Assembly (NCBI GenBank): GCA_964030785.1
Contig: OZ034975.1
Span: forward strand, 22,948,142-23,012,141
DNA from: Siderastrea siderea
Taxonomy: Eukaryota; Cnidaria; Anthozoa; Scleractinia; Rhizangiidae
DNA length: 64,000 nt
Reading direction: 5' to 3'
Made by a program: the position numbers and the translations under genes. This document shows, in pieces, positions 13,411 to 30,127 of the stretch. The notes under the pieces were generated by a model. The model searched no databases, was not told where the DNA came from, and saw only the letters and a list, made by a program, of their open reading frames with translations. How positions within the stretch are numbered: the stretch's first letter is position 1; every line of letters starts with the position of its first letter.

Positions 13411-14543
13411 TCTATTAAACTTCTGTCAACTCCGTTCGCTTTGCGAGATGTCGATTGTCTGCGTTGTAAAGTTTTTACTTCTATAAGCGGACCGCAGAGG
13501 GAGCAAACCGCTACTACTAGGCTTTACGAACGTGTTTAACTTAGGCTATGTTGTGCTTCTTTGCCCCGTTCAAGACTCGATAATTTCCCGGTCTCGTTAC
13601 ATTTTGTGTTTTTTCAAACTGATTTCAGTTGTAGAATTAAGTACACTGCTCCATGAGGCAAACGAGTGGGACGATGAGAGTGTTTTTAACAGCCTGGAGA
13701 GCCGATAGCTCAAGTATACACAACATTCTTTAGTCATTACGCGGCATTTTGTGCAAGATCGCGCTTCGAAAACCAGAAGGAAAATACAAAACTTGGCAAA
13801 AACACATTCGCGCTGGGGGGTTTCAAAACCTCATATTTTATAACTCGACCTCGTGTCTTTTTGCATTGATGGACGACTTAAAAAAGCCTTCATCCTGTCT
13901 TTCTTTTCTTGCCACGCACTTCATGAACAGACGAGAGCGCTTCAAAATAGTATTTTCGCCGATTTTTTTCATGTTGTATAGAGAACAAAGCAACTTTAAA
14001 GCATTTTCTATGTCGTGCTTGTATTACAACGTATCGCTACTTACATTTGTAGAGAAATGTCCCGTAAAAAACCATGCGTTTTGAGAAATCAAAGTTTTCA
14101 AACAGATCGCACGTGCTCACAGGCGTAACAAAGTGCTAACGATGTCGTCATGAATTATGTCTAATTCGTTAGAACGCGCGTTTAATTACATGTTCTTTCG
14201 AAGGCAGCTGAGCTATTTCGAGAGTACTGCAGCGCCTAGCATTTTATTGTTAGGTGTATGACATGACACTGCCCTTGTTTAAATGCGTAGTAATATTATT
14301 GCTTGTGATAATTAAAGAAAAAAAAAGCAGTGTTGTTTTGTCCTAAAAGCTGCGCGCGCACAGACATGACAGCACAAAGCGCGCTCAATTTCCAGCTAAA
14401 TTACTATTTCTTCTTGTTGTTTGCGCTGTTTGATCTCTCTTTCATAGATCAGACCGAGCTTATCTGAGTTGCTCGAAACCAAACTTCAGTTAAGAGACAC
14501 ATAAGTCACAAGTAATTGGCCATTGACTTTTTATTCGAGTGGT

Positions 14544-14559
14544 GGCTCCTAAAGGAGCC
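14544..14559 (-). terminator. H3 3' stem-loop, unit 3
   Basis: GGCTCCTTTAGGAGCC on the transcript strand. Confidence 0.95.
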
Positions 14560-14588
14560 GTTTGTTGTGGTGCTCTCGGATGATTGAC

Positions 14589-15137
<549 letters not shown>

Positions 15138-15249
15138 TTAGATGTATTTATTTCATTAAAACATTCCGAGACCGCCCTACAAAAAATTTGCATTTGCTTT
15201 GTTTATCTGTATATATTGCGAAAAAAAAGGCATGTTTCCTGAGAGGTAA

Positions 15250-15642
<393 letters not shown>

Positions 15643-15675
15643 AGCGTTCCATAGCTACAAGTCTACAAAACAAAC

Positions 15676-15691
15676 GGCTCTTTTAGGAGCC
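15676..15691 (+). terminator. H4 3' stem-loop, unit 4
   Basis: GGCTCTTTTAGGAGCC. Confidence 0.95.
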
Positions 15692-16569
15692 AACAACTCA
15701 CGCAAAAGTTGTGACCAATAAAGTGCTTATCTCCAAACCGATTTCGCGCACAGACATACAGACAGTTTCGTAACCTTGAAATACACACCACATTCACTCA
15801 CCTTAGATAAACAAACACAGCGAAACCGTAATAGGGATTACAGCGAAATAGAAACAAACAAACAAACGAACAAACAAACACGACGACCATTAAAAATAAA
15901 CAAACAACAACGATACATTACGTAATGGCATGAGAACATAAAATTGGTGAGGGTGGTTTTCAGCTAAGCACTGGATTATTTTTAACTGCTTGCGTGAACA
16001 AAACTTTCTTTACGCGTAGTGCGGATAAAAAGTACATTTCAGCCGCGCTAAAAGGGTTTTAGCCTTTATGACTGCTGTCACTTTTACCAGGTCAATTTAT
16101 CAGTGGATAATCGACTCAGTCTATTCTTTCAAGAATCAAGCCAACATTTTCTTCTTTTGCAGGAATTTATTCCAGCCCGATGATTATCTCGTGCATTACC
16201 CAAATCAAATGTCCGCTGGCGTCTACGCGTGTCTTCGGAAGTTCATTCCCAGCGGTTCAATATCAAGCACAGTAAGTGTCAAACTTTTACTTAAGTAATT
16301 TTTTTAAATCAATTTGTTTCATTGCCTTGCCAAACATGCACAGTTTCAAGTTTACCATGCACGCGATCAACATCGCAGTCGCAGCGCTGCGCAATTAAGG
16401 GACTTTTTATGCTTGTTAGTTTTCAGAAAGCGCACACTTTACGCAAATAGGGAGTGTTATTCGTTGCAAACTAGAAATTATAAAACGATAAATGTGCTCC
16501 TTTGAAATTACATCTTTTGCTAGACATGAATTATTTGCTGATTGGCCATGACTTTATTTGATATTTGGT

Positions 16570-16585
16570 GGCTCCTAAAAGAGCC
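16570..16585 (-). terminator. H2A 3' stem-loop, unit 4
   Basis: GGCTCTTTTAGGAGCC on the transcript strand. Confidence 0.95.
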
Positions 16586-16614
16586 GTTTTTGTTTTCTGT
16601 GGTAAGCCTGTAGC

Positions 16615-17019
<405 letters not shown>

Positions 17020-17329
17020 TCAATGTGTCCGCTAAAATCTATGAACCCCAAATTTATTTTGCTTGTGCTGTCTTTCGCGGATCAAAACGCACCAATCAAG
17101 ACGCGACCGTAGCTTCACAAAAGATATGCAAACTACCTTTGTTTTCGATTTTTTTCTTTAAGCGGCATCGGACTTTTTAACTAATAACCAATCGGTAAAA
17201 AGCACGGCAATTGTGATCCGCATACTAATTAATCCTATTGAATTTGTTGACATAAATAGAAATTGCGCTAGCCTGAGTTATCGAAGCTGATTTCGAGAAT
17301 CAAAGCGAATAATCCATAACTGAGAACTC

Positions 17330-17713
17330 ATGGCACCGAAAGTACCGGCCGCGAAAAAGGGTGAGAAGAGAGCGGGCAAGGCTAAGTCCGGGACGGCTGA
17401 TGGTTCAGGCAAGAACAAGAAGCGGACTAGGAGAAAGGAGAGCTATGCGATCTACATCTACAAGGTCTTGAAGCAGGTGCACCCTGACACGGGCATCTCC
17501 AGCAAAGCCATGGGCATCATGAACTCCTTCGTGAACGACATCTTCGAGCGCATCGCCACGGAATCTTCCCGCCTGGCCCACTACAACAAGAAATCCACCA
17601 TTAGTTCCCGCGAGATCCAAACCGCCATCAGACTGCTTCTGCCCGGAGAATTGGCAAAGCACGCCGTCAGCGAGGGTACCAAGGCCGTAACGAAGTTTAC
17701 CAGCAGCAAGTGA
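17330..17713 (+). CDS. H2B: Histone H2B, unit 4
   Basis: Intact, identical to unit 1. Confidence 0.98.
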   Translation: MAPKVPAAKKGEKRAGKAKSGTADGSGKNKKRTRRKESYAIYIYKVLKQVHPDTGISSKAMGIMNSFVNDIFERIATESSRLAHYNKKSTISSREIQTAIRLLLPGELAKHAVSEGTKAVTKFTSSK

Positions 17714-17742
17714 GCTAGTCGCTCTTGCTGAAACAAACCAAC

Positions 17743-17758
17743 GGCTCTTTTAGGAGCC
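17743..17758 (+). terminator. H2B 3' stem-loop, unit 4
   Basis: GGCTCTTTTAGGAGCC. Confidence 0.95.
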
Positions 17759-17958
17759 ACTAAATGTCGTATAAAGCAATGTCCAACAATACTATCAAAA
17801 CCCCTAACCCGCTATAAAGTAGGCAGACGCTCACAAACGAAAAAAATCTTAGTTGCTCCAGCTTTTCCGCGAACATTGAATCGCGACGAACAAAACAGCA
17901 ATAATTGTAATTCCCGATATAGATATAACTGTGCATTACCCATACACACGATACCACG

Positions 17959-17991
17959 GTGTGTTTGTGTGTGTGTGTTTGTGTGTGTGTT

Positions 17992-18030
<39 letters not shown>

Positions 18031-18072
18031 TTGTGTGTGTGTTTGGTTTGTTTGGTTTGTTTGGTTTGGTTT
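17959..18072 (+). repeat. GT-rich tract, unit 4 (114 bp)
   Basis: One GT shorter than the 116-bp allele; the same allele reappears in unit 9. Confidence 0.93.
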
Positions 18073-18386
18073 GACTTTTGTATTGTTTGTTTGTGTGTTT
18101 TGTTTTGTTTTTTTTCTTGTGGTGCATTAAGTTCACTGATTTGCGAGCAACAGCGATATTACAGAAATTATTGACCTGCCTCCACTGGCCGTAAAACTAC
18201 GCGTACTCTTTTTATTTCCCTCTAAGCATTTGGTATCTCTGGTCTGTCTGTGATATCCAGACAATTAAATTAGCCGCTCTAGTTTCCGATATGATTCGGT
18301 ATGGGTGGGCAATGGTACACGAAAAGGGAGGGGTGTGCTATTGTGTCAAATCATTGAAGGCTGATCATTGCTTTTCTTTATTTGGT

Positions 18387-18402
18387 GGCTCCTAAAGGAG
18401 CC
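18387..18402 (-). terminator. H1 3' stem-loop, unit 4
   Basis: GGCTCCTTTAGGAGCC on the transcript strand. Confidence 0.95.
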
Positions 18403-18424
18403 GTTTTGTTAAAGTGGTGCGTGT

Positions 18425-18979
18425 TCACTTCTTGCTAACTTTCTTGGCTGCCGGCTTTCTAGTAGGCGCCTTTGTGTTCTCCTTCGACTTCTTTGCTGAC
18501 GGCTTCTTGGCTGTGCTGTTCTTTGGGACTGAAGCTCTCTGCTTTGTGGTGGATTTCTTCTCTTTCTTGGCAGGCTTAGGCTTAGCAGCGGGCTTTTTCT
18601 TTACCGGGGATATTTTAGCCGCTGGTGTTTTGGTCTTCTTTTCTGACTTAGCAGCGGCGGGCTTCTTCTTTGCCGGGACTGGCTTTTTCGCTGCTTTCTT
18701 CTCCTCCTCCTTGTTGACCTTGAAGGATCCCGAGGCTCCCACGCCTTTCGTGTGAATGAATTTCCCACTGACCTCGCCCCGTTTTAGAGCTTGCTTGATG
18801 TACTGGTGTGCCCTATCTCCCACTTTGTAGTTGGACTTGATGTACTTTTCGATGGCTTGAAGCGACGAGCCGTTTCTCTCCTTAAGAGCGACAATGGCAG
18901 CCTTGATCATTTCGGTCTATTTGGGATGTTCGACAGGCTTTTTAGCGCCTTCCTTTTTCTTTCCGCTGTTGTCAGACAT
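18425..18979 (-). pseudogene. H1: Linker histone H1, nonsense at Y21, unit 4
   Basis: The start at 18979 and all downstream sequence are as in intact H1, but codon 21 (Tyr, TAT) is TAG at 18917-18919, from an A-to-C change on the plus strand at 18917. Only 20 residues are made from the normal start. Re-initiation at Met24 (18910) would give 161 residues lacking the N-terminal tail and the first residues of the winged helix. Promoter and stem-loop look unchanged. Probably a recent null copy. Confidence 0.95.
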
Positions 18980-20112
18980 TCTATTAAACTTCTGTCAACT
19001 CCGTTCGCTTTGCGAGATGTCGATTGTCTGCGTTGTAAAGTTTTTACTTCTATAAGCGGACCGCAGAGGGAGCAAACCGCTACTACTAGGCTTTACGAAC
19101 GTGTTTAACTTAGGCTATGTTGTGCTTCTTTGCCCCGTTCAAGACTCGATAATTTCCCGGTCTCGTTACATTTTGTGTTTTTTCAAACTGATTTCAGTTG
19201 TAGAATTAAGTACACTGCTCCATGAGGCAAACGAGTGGGACGATGAGAGTGTTTTTAACAGCCTGGAGAGCCGATAGCTCAAGTATACACAACATTCTTT
19301 AGTCATTACGCGGCATTTTGTGCAAGATCGCGCTTCGAAAACCAGAAGGAAAATACAAAACTTGGCAAAAACACATTCGCGCTGGGGGGTTTCAAAACCT
19401 CATATTTTATAACTCGACCTCGTGTCTTTTTGCATTGATGGACGACTTAAAAAAGCCTTCATCCTGTCTTTCTTTTCTTGCCACGCACTTCATGAACAGA
19501 CGAGAGCGCTTCAAAATAGTATTTTCGCCGATTTTTTTCATGTTGTATAGAGAACAAAGCAACTTTAAAGCATTTTCTATGTCGTGCTTGTATTACAACG
19601 TATCGCTACTTACATTTGTAGAGAAATGTCCCGTAAAAAACCATGCGTTTTGAGAAATCAAAGTTTTCAAACAGATCGCACGTGCTCACAGGCGTAACAA
19701 AGTGCTAACGATGTCGTCATGAATTATGTCTAATTCGTTAGAACGCGCGTTTAATTACATGTTCTTTCGAAGGCAGCTGAGCTATTTCGAGAGTACTGCA
19801 GCGCCTAGCATTTTATTGTTAGGTGTATGACATGACACTGCCCTTGTTTAAATGCGTAGTAATATTATTGCTTGTGATAATTAAAGAAAAAAAAAGCAGT
19901 GTTGTTTTGTCCTAAAAGCTGCGCGCGCACAGACATGACAGCACAAAGCGCGCTCAATTTCCAGCTAAATTACTATTTCTTCTTGTTGTTTGCGCTGTTT
20001 GATCTCTCTTTCATAGATCAGACCGAGCTTATCTGAGTTGCTCGAAACCAAACTTCAGTTAAGAGACACATAAGTCACAAGTAATTGGCCATTGACTTTT
20101 TATTCGAGTGGT

Positions 20113-20128
20113 GGCTCCTAAAGGAGCC
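20113..20128 (-). terminator. H3 3' stem-loop, unit 4
   Basis: GGCTCCTTTAGGAGCC on the transcript strand. Confidence 0.95.
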
Positions 20129-20157
20129 GTTTGTTGTGGTGCTCTCGGATGATTGAC

Positions 20158-20706
<549 letters not shown>

Positions 20707-20818
20707 TTAGATGTATTTATTTCATTAAAACATTCCGAGACCGCCCTACAAAAAATTTGCATTTGCTTTGTTTATCTGTATATATTGCGAAAAAAAAGGC
20801 ATGTTTCCTGAGAGGTAA

Positions 20819-21211
<393 letters not shown>

Positions 21212-21244
21212 AGCGTTCCATAGCTACAAGTCTACAAAACAAAC

Positions 21245-21260
21245 GGCTCTTTTAGGAGCC
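21245..21260 (+). terminator. H4 3' stem-loop, unit 5
   Basis: GGCTCTTTTAGGAGCC. Confidence 0.95.
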
Positions 21261-22138
21261 AACAACTCACGCAAAAGTTGTGACCAATAAAGTGCTTATC
21301 TCCAAACCGATTTCGCGCACAGACATACAGACAGTTTCGTAACCTTGAAATACACACCACATTCACTCACCTTAGATAAACAAACACAGCGAAACCGTAA
21401 TAGGGATTACAGCGAAATAGAAACAAACAAACAAACGAACAAACAAACACGACGACCATTAAAAATAAACAAACAACAACGATACATTACGTAATGGCAT
21501 GAGAACATAAAATTGGTGAGGGTGGTTTTCAGCTAAGCACTGGATTATTTTTAACTGCTTGCGTGAACAAAACTTTCTTTACGCGTAGTGCGGATAAAAA
21601 GTACATTTCAGCCGCGCTAAAAGGGTTTTAGCCTTTATGACTGCTGTCACTTTTACCAGGTCAATTTATCAGTGGATAATCGACTCAGTCTATTCTTTCA
21701 AGAATCAAGCCAACATTTTCTTCTTTTGCAGGAATTTATTCCAGCCCGATGATTATCTCGTGCATTACCCAAATCAAATGTCCGCTGGCGTCTACGCGTG
21801 TCTTCGGAAGTTCATTCCCAGCGGTTCAATATCAAGCACAGTAAGTGTCAAACTTTTACTTAAGTAATTTTTTTAAATCAATTTGTTTCATTGCCTTGCC
21901 AAACATGCACAGTTTCAAGTTTACCATGCACGCGATCAACATCGCAGTCGCAGCGCTGCGCAATTAAGGGACTTTTTATGCTTGTTAGTTTTCAGAAAGC
22001 GCACACTTTACGCAAATAGGGAGTGTTATTCGTTGCAAACTAGAAATTATAAAACGATAAATGTGCTCCTTTGAAATTACATCTTTTGCTAGACATGAAT
22101 TATTTGCTGATTGGCCATGACTTTATTTGATATTTGGT

Positions 22139-22154
22139 GGCTCCTAAAAGAGCC
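22139..22154 (-). terminator. H2A 3' stem-loop, unit 5
   Basis: GGCTCTTTTAGGAGCC on the transcript strand, one base closer to the H2A stop than in other units. Confidence 0.95.
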
Positions 22155-22182
22155 GTTTTGTTTTCTGTGGTAAGCCTGTAGC

Positions 22183-22587
<405 letters not shown>

Positions 22588-22897
22588 TCAATGTGTCCGC
22601 TAAAATCTATGAACCCCAAATTTATTTTGCTTGTGCTGTCTTTCGCGGATCAAAACGCACCAATCAAGACGCGACCGTAGCTTCACAAAAGATATGCAAA
22701 CTACCTTTGTTTTCGATTTTTTTCTTTAAGCGGCATCGGACTTTTTAACTAATAACCAATCGGTAAAAAGCACGGCAATTGTGATCCGCATACTAATTAA
22801 TCCTATTGAATTTGTTGACATAAATAGAAATTGCGCTAGCCTGAGTTATCGAAGCTGATTTCGAGAATCAAAGCGAATAATCCATAACTGAGAACTC

Positions 22898-23281
22898 ATG
22901 GCACCGAAAGTACCGGCCGCGAAAAAGGGTGAGAAGAGAGCGGGCAAGGCTAAGTCCGGGACGGCTGATGGTTCAGGCAAGAACAAGAAGCGGACTAGGA
23001 GAAAGGAGAGCTATGCGATCTACATCTACAAGGTCTTGAAGCAGGTGCACCCTGACACGGGCATCTCCAGCAAAGCCATGGGCATCATGAACTCCTTCGT
23101 GAACGACATCTTCGAGCGCATCGCCACGGAATCTTCCCGCCTGGCCCACTACAACAAGAAATCCACCATTAGTTCCCGCGAGATCCAAACCGCCATCAGA
23201 CTGCTTCTGCCCGGAGAATTGGCAAAGCACGCCGTCAGCGAGGGTACCAAGGCCGTAACGAAGTTTACCAGCAGCAAGTGA
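22898..23281 (+). CDS. H2B: Histone H2B, unit 5
   Basis: Intact, identical to unit 1. Confidence 0.98.
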   Translation: MAPKVPAAKKGEKRAGKAKSGTADGSGKNKKRTRRKESYAIYIYKVLKQVHPDTGISSKAMGIMNSFVNDIFERIATESSRLAHYNKKSTISSREIQTAIRLLLPGELAKHAVSEGTKAVTKFTSSK

Positions 23282-23310
23282 GCTAGTCGCTCTTGCTGAA
23301 ACAAACCAAC

Positions 23311-23326
23311 GGCTCTTTTAGGAGCC
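23311..23326 (+). terminator. H2B 3' stem-loop, unit 5
   Basis: GGCTCTTTTAGGAGCC. Confidence 0.95.
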
Positions 23327-23526
23327 ACTAAATGTCGTATAAAGCAATGTCCAACAATACTATCAAAACCCCTAACCCGCTATAAAGTAGGCAGACGCTC
23401 ACAAACGAAAAAAATCTTAGTTGCTCCAGCTTTTCCGCGAACATTGAATCGCGACGAACAAAACAGCAATAATTGTAATTCCCGATATAGATATAACTGT
23501 GCATTACCCATACACACGATACCACG

Positions 23527-23559
23527 GTGTGTTTGTGTGTGTGTGTTTGTGTGTGTGTT

Positions 23560-23603
<44 letters not shown>

Positions 23604-23642
23604 TGTGTGTGTTTGGTTTGTTTGGTTTGTTTGGTTTGGTTT
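23527..23642 (+). repeat. GT-rich tract, unit 5 (116 bp)
   Basis: Common 116-bp allele. Confidence 0.93.
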
Positions 23643-23956
23643 GACTTTTGTATTGTTTGTTTGTGTGTTTTGTTTTGTTTTTTTTCTTGTGGTGCATTAA
23701 GTTCACTGATTTGCGAGCAACAGCGATATTACAGAAATTATTGACCTGCCTCCACTGGCCGTAAAACTACGCGTACTCTTTTTATTTCCCTCTAAGCATT
23801 TGGTATCTCTGGTCTGTCTGTGATATCCAGACAATTAAATTAGCCGCTCTAGTTTCCGATATGATTCGGTATGGGTGGGCAATGGTACACGAAAAGGGAG
23901 GGGTGTGCTATTGTGTCAAATCATTGAAGGCTGATCATTGCTTTTCTTTATTTGGT

Positions 23957-23972
23957 GGCTCCTAAAGGAGCC
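23957..23972 (-). terminator. H1 3' stem-loop, unit 5
   Basis: GGCTCCTTTAGGAGCC on the transcript strand. Confidence 0.95.
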
Positions 23973-23994
23973 GTTTTGTTAAAGTGGTGCGTGT

Positions 23995-24549
23995 TCACTT
24001 CTTGCTAACTTTCTTGGCTGCCGGCTTTCTAGTAGGCGCCTTTGTGTTCTCCTTCGACTTCTTTGCTGACGGCTTCTTGGCTGTGCTGTTCTTTGGGACT
24101 GAAGCTCTCTGCTTTGTGGTGGATTTCTTCTCTTTCTTGGCAGGCTTAGGCTTAGCAGCGGGCTTTTTCTTTACCGGGGATATTTTAGCCGCTGGTGTTT
24201 TGGTCTTCTTTTCTGACTTAGCAGCGGCGGGCTTCTTCTTTGCCGGGACTGGCTTTTTCGCTGCTTTCTTCTCCTCCTCCTTGTTGACCTTGAAGGATCC
24301 CGAGGCTCCCACGCCTTTCGTGTGAATGAATTTCCCACTGACCTCGCCCCGTTTTAGAGCTTGCTTGATGTACTGGTGTGCCCTATCTCCCACTTTGTAG
24401 TTGGACTTGATGTACTTTTCGATGGCTTGAAGCGACGAGCCGTTTCTCTCCTTAAGAGCGACAATGGCAGCCTTGATCATTTCGGTATATTTGGGATGTT
24501 CGACAGGCTTTTTAGCGCCTTCCTTTTTCTTTCCGCTGTTGTCAGACAT
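23995..24549 (-). CDS. H1: Linker histone H1, unit 5
   Basis: Intact 184 residues identical to unit 1; the last good H1 before three consecutive broken ones. Confidence 0.98.
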   Translation of the reverse strand: MSDNSGKKKEGAKKPVEHPKYTEMIKAAIVALKERNGSSLQAIEKYIKSNYKVGDRAHQYIKQALKRGEVSGKFIHTKGVGASGSFKVNKEEEKKAAKKPVPAKKKPAAAKSEKKTKTPAAKISPVKKKPAAKPKPAKKEKKSTTKQRASVPKNSTAKKPSAKKSKENTKAPTRKPAAKKVSKK

Positions 24550-25682
24550 TCTATTAAACTTCTGTCAACTCCGTTCGCTTTGCGAGATGTCGATTGTCTG
24601 CGTTGTAAAGTTTTTACTTCTATAAGCGGACCGCAGAGGGAGCAAACCGCTACTACTAGGCTTTACGAACGTGTTTAACTTAGGCTATGTTGTGCTTCTT
24701 TGCCCCGTTCAAGACTCGATAATTTCCCGGTCTCGTTACATTTTGTGTTTTTTCAAACTGATTTCAGTTGTAGAATTAAGTACACTGCTCCATGAGGCAA
24801 ACGAGTGGGACGATGAGAGTGTTTTTAACAGCCTGGAGAGCCGATAGCTCAAGTATACACAACATTCTTTAGTCATTACGCGGCATTTTGTGCAAGATCG
24901 CGCTTCGAAAACCAGAAGGAAAATACAAAACTTGGCAAAAACACATTCGCGCTGGGGGGTTTCAAAACCTCATATTTTATAACTCGACCTCGTGTCTTTT
25001 TGCATTGATGGACGACTTAAAAAAGCCTTCATCCTGTCTTTCTTTTCTTGCCACGCACTTCATGAACAGACGAGAGCGCTTCAAAATAGTATTTTCGCCG
25101 ATTTTTTTCATGTTGTATAGAGAACAAAGCAACTTTAAAGCATTTTCTATGTCGTGCTTGTATTACAACGTATCGCTACTTACATTTGTAGAGAAATGTC
25201 CCGTAAAAAACCATGCGTTTTGAGAAATCAAAGTTTTCAAACAGATCGCACGTGCTCACAGGCGTAACAAAGTGCTAACGATGTCGTCATGAATTATGTC
25301 TAATTCGTTAGAACGCGCGTTTAATTACATGTTCTTTCGAAGGCAGCTGAGCTATTTCGAGAGTACTGCAGCGCCTAGCATTTTATTGTTAGGTGTATGA
25401 CATGACACTGCCCTTGTTTAAATGCGTAGTAATATTATTGCTTGTGATAATTAAAGAAAAAAAAAGCAGTGTTGTTTTGTCCTAAAAGCTGCGCGCGCAC
25501 AGACATGACAGCACAAAGCGCGCTCCATTTCCAGCTAAATTACTATTTCTTCTTGTTGTTTGCGCTGTTTGATCTCTCTTTCATAGATCAGACCGAGCTT
25601 ATCTGAGTTGCTCGAAACCAAACTTCAGTTAAGAGACACATAAGTCACAAGTAATTGGCCATTGACTTTTTATTCGAGTGGT

Positions 25683-25698
25683 GGCTCCTAAAGGAGCC
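25683..25698 (-). terminator. H3 3' stem-loop, unit 5
   Basis: GGCTCCTTTAGGAGCC on the transcript strand. Confidence 0.95.
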
Positions 25699-25727
25699 GT
25701 TTGTTGTGGTGCTCTCGGATGATTGAC

Positions 25728-26276
<549 letters not shown>

Positions 26277-26388
26277 TTAGATGTATTTATTTCATTAAAA
26301 CATTCCGAGACCGCCCTACAAAAAATTTGCATTTGCTTTGTTTATCTGTATATATTGCGAAAAAAAAGGCATGTTTCCTGAGAGGTAA

Positions 26389-26781
<393 letters not shown>

Positions 26782-26814
26782 AGCGTTCCATAGCTACAAG
26801 TCTACAAAACAAAC

Positions 26815-26830
26815 GGCTCTTTTAGGAGCC
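26815..26830 (+). terminator. H4 3' stem-loop, unit 6
   Basis: GGCTCTTTTAGGAGCC. Confidence 0.95.
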
Positions 26831-27708
26831 AACAACTCACGCAAAAGTTGTGACCAATAAAGTGCTTATCTCCAAACCGATTTCGCGCACAGACATACAG
26901 ACAGTTTCGTAACCTTGAAATACACACCACATTCACTCACCTTAGATAAACAAACACAGCGAAACCGTAATAGGGATTACAGCGAAATAGAAACAAACAA
27001 ACAAACGAACAAACAAACACGACGACCATTAAAAATAAACAAACAACAACGATACATTACGTAATGGCATGAGAACATAAAATTGGTGAGGGTGGTTTTC
27101 AGCTAAGCACTGGATTATTTTTAACTGCTTGCGTGAACAAAACTTTCTTTACGCGTAGTGCGGATAAAAAGTACATTTCAGCCGCGCTAAAAGGGTTTTA
27201 GCCTTTATGACTGCTGTCACTTTTACCAGGTCAATTTATCAGTGGATAATCGACTCAGTCTATTCTTTCAAGAATCAAGCCAACATTTTCTTCTTTTGCA
27301 GGAATTTATTCCAGCCCGATGATTATCTCGTGCATTACCCAAATCAAATGTCCGCTGGCGTCTACGCGTGTCTTCGGAAGTTCATTCCCAGCGGTTCAAT
27401 ATCAAGCACAGTAAGTGTCAAACTTTTACTTAAGTAATTTTTTTAAATCAATTTGTTTCATTGCCTTGCCAAACATGCACAGTTTCAAGTTTACCATGCA
27501 CGCGATCAACATCGCAGTCGCAGCGCTGCGCAATTAAGGGACTTTTTATGCTTGTTAGTTTTCAGAAAGCGCACACTTTACGCAAATAGGGAGTGTTATT
27601 CGTTGCAAACTAGAAATTATAAAACGATAAATGTGCTCCTTTGAAATTACATCTTTTGCTAGACATGAATTATTTGCTGATTGGCCATGACTTTATTTGA
27701 TATTTGGT

Positions 27709-27724
27709 GGCTCCTAAAAGAGCC
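27709..27724 (-). terminator. H2A 3' stem-loop, unit 6
   Basis: GGCTCTTTTAGGAGCC on the transcript strand. Confidence 0.95.
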
Positions 27725-27753
27725 GTTTTTGTTTTCTGTGGTAAGCCTGTAGC

Positions 27754-28158
<405 letters not shown>

Positions 28159-28468
28159 TCAATGTGTCCGCTAAAATCTATGAACCCCAAATTTATTTTG
28201 CTTGTGCTGTCTTTCGCGGATCAAAACGCACCAATCAAGACGCGACCGTAGCTTCACAAAAGATATGCAAACTACCTTTGTTTTCGATTTTTTTCTTTAA
28301 GCGGCATCGGACTTTTTAACTAATAACCAATCGGTAAAAAGCACGGCAATTGTGATCCGCATACTAATTAATCCTATTGAATTTGTTGACATAAATAGAA
28401 ATTGCGCTAGCCTGAGTTATCGAAGCTGATTTCGAGAATCAAAGCGAATAATCCATAACTGAGAACTC

Positions 28469-28852
28469 ATGGCACCGAAAGTACCGGCCGCGAAAAAGGG
28501 TGAGAAGAGAGCGGGCAAGGCTAAGTCCGGGACGGCTGATGGTTCAGGCAAGAACAAGAAGCGGACTAGGAGAAAGGAGAGCTATGCGATCTACATCTAC
28601 AAGGTCTTGAAGCAGGTGCACCCTGACACGGGCATCTCCAGCAAAGCCATGGGCATCATGAACTCCTTCGTGAACGACATCTTCGAGCGCATCGCCACGG
28701 AATCTTCCCGCCTGGCCCACTACAACAAGAAATCCACCATTAGTTCCCGCGAGATCCAAACCGCCATCAGACTGCTTCTGCCCGGAGAATTGGCAAAGCA
28801 CGCCGTCAGCGAGGGTACCAAGGCCGTAACGAAGTTTACCAGCAGCAAGTGA
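28469..28852 (+). CDS. H2B: Histone H2B, unit 6
   Basis: Intact, identical to unit 1. Confidence 0.98.
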   Translation: MAPKVPAAKKGEKRAGKAKSGTADGSGKNKKRTRRKESYAIYIYKVLKQVHPDTGISSKAMGIMNSFVNDIFERIATESSRLAHYNKKSTISSREIQTAIRLLLPGELAKHAVSEGTKAVTKFTSSK

Positions 28853-28881
28853 GCTAGTCGCTCTTGCTGAAACAAACCAAC

Positions 28882-28897
28882 GGCTCTTTTAGGAGCC
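28882..28897 (+). terminator. H2B 3' stem-loop, unit 6
   Basis: GGCTCTTTTAGGAGCC. Confidence 0.95.
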
Positions 28898-29097
28898 ACT
28901 AAATGTCGTATAAAGCAATGTCCAACAATACTATCAAAACCCCTAACCCGCTATAAAGTAGGCAGACGCTCACAAACGAAAAAAATCTTAGTTGCTCCAG
29001 CTTTTCCGCGAACATTGAATCGCGACGAACAAAACAGCAATAATTGTAATTCCCGATATAGATATAACTGTGCATTACCCATACACACGATACCACG

Positions 29098-29130
29098 GTG
29101 TGTTTGTGTGTGTGTGTTTGTGTGTGTGTT

Positions 29131-29192
<62 letters not shown>

Positions 29193-29220
29193 GGTTTGTT
29201 TGGTTTGTTTGGTTTGGTTT
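29098..29220 (+). repeat. GT-rich tract, unit 6 (123 bp)
   Basis: The uninterrupted (GT)n core is longer and runs into the tail where other units have a TTTGTG break; that break is lost here. Confidence 0.93.
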
Positions 29221-29534
29221 GACTTTTGTATTGTTTGTTTGTGTGTTTTGTTTTGTTTTTTTTCTTGTGGTGCATTAAGTTCACTGATTTGCGAGCAACA
29301 GCGATATTACAGAAATTATTGACCTGCCTCCACTGGCCGTAAAACTACGCGTACTCTTTTTATTTCCCTCTAAGCATTTGGTATCTCTGGTCTGTCTGTG
29401 ATATCCAGACAATTAAATTAGCCGCTCTAGTTTCCGATATGATTCGGTATGGGTGGGCAATGGTACACGAAAAGGGAGGGGTGTGCTATTGTGTCAAATC
29501 ATTGAAGGCTGATCATTGCTTTTCTTTATTTGGT

Positions 29535-29550
29535 GGCTCCTAAAGGAGCC
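29535..29550 (-). terminator. H1 3' stem-loop, unit 6
   Basis: GGCTCCTTTAGGAGCC on the transcript strand. Confidence 0.95.
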
Positions 29551-29572
29551 GTTTTGTTAAAGTGGTGCGTGT

Positions 29573-30127
29573 TCACTTCTTGCTAACTTTCTTGGCTGCC
29601 GGCTTTCTAGTAGGCGCCTTTGTGTTCTCCTTCGACTTCTTTGCTGACGGCTTCTTGGCTGTGCTGTTCTTTGGGACTGAAGCTCTCTGCTTTGTGGTGG
29701 ATTTCTTCTCTTTCTTGGCAGGCTTAGGCTTAGCAGCGGGCTTTTTCTTTACCGGGGATATTTTAGCCGCTGGTGTTTTGGTCTTCTTTTCTGACTTAGC
29801 AGCGGCGGGCTTCTTCTTTGCCGGGACTGGCTTTTACGCTGCTTTCTTCTCCTCCTCCTTGTTGACCTTGAAGGATCCCGAGGCTCCCACGCCTTTCGTG
29901 TGAATGAATTTCCCACTGACCTCGCCCCGTTTTAGAGCTTGCTTGATGTACTGGTGTGCCCTATCTCCCACTTTGTAGTTGGACTTGATGTACTTTTCGA
30001 TGGCTTGAAGCGACGAGCCGTTTCTCTCCTTAAGAGCGACAATGGCAGCCTTGATCATTTCGGTATATTTGGGATGTTCGACAGGCTTTTTAGCGCCTTC
30101 CTTTTTCTTTCCGCTGTTGTCAGACAT
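29573..30127 (-). pseudogene. H1: Linker histone H1, nonsense at K98, unit 6
   Basis: Normal through residue 97, then AAA to TAA at 29834-29836 (plus-strand T-to-A at 29836). The product would be 97 residues: the N-tail plus the whole winged-helix domain, but none of the Lys-rich C-terminal tail. It might fold and bind the dyad weakly, so it may be a truncated protein rather than a silent null. The remaining tail sequence is intact in frame. Confidence 0.95.
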
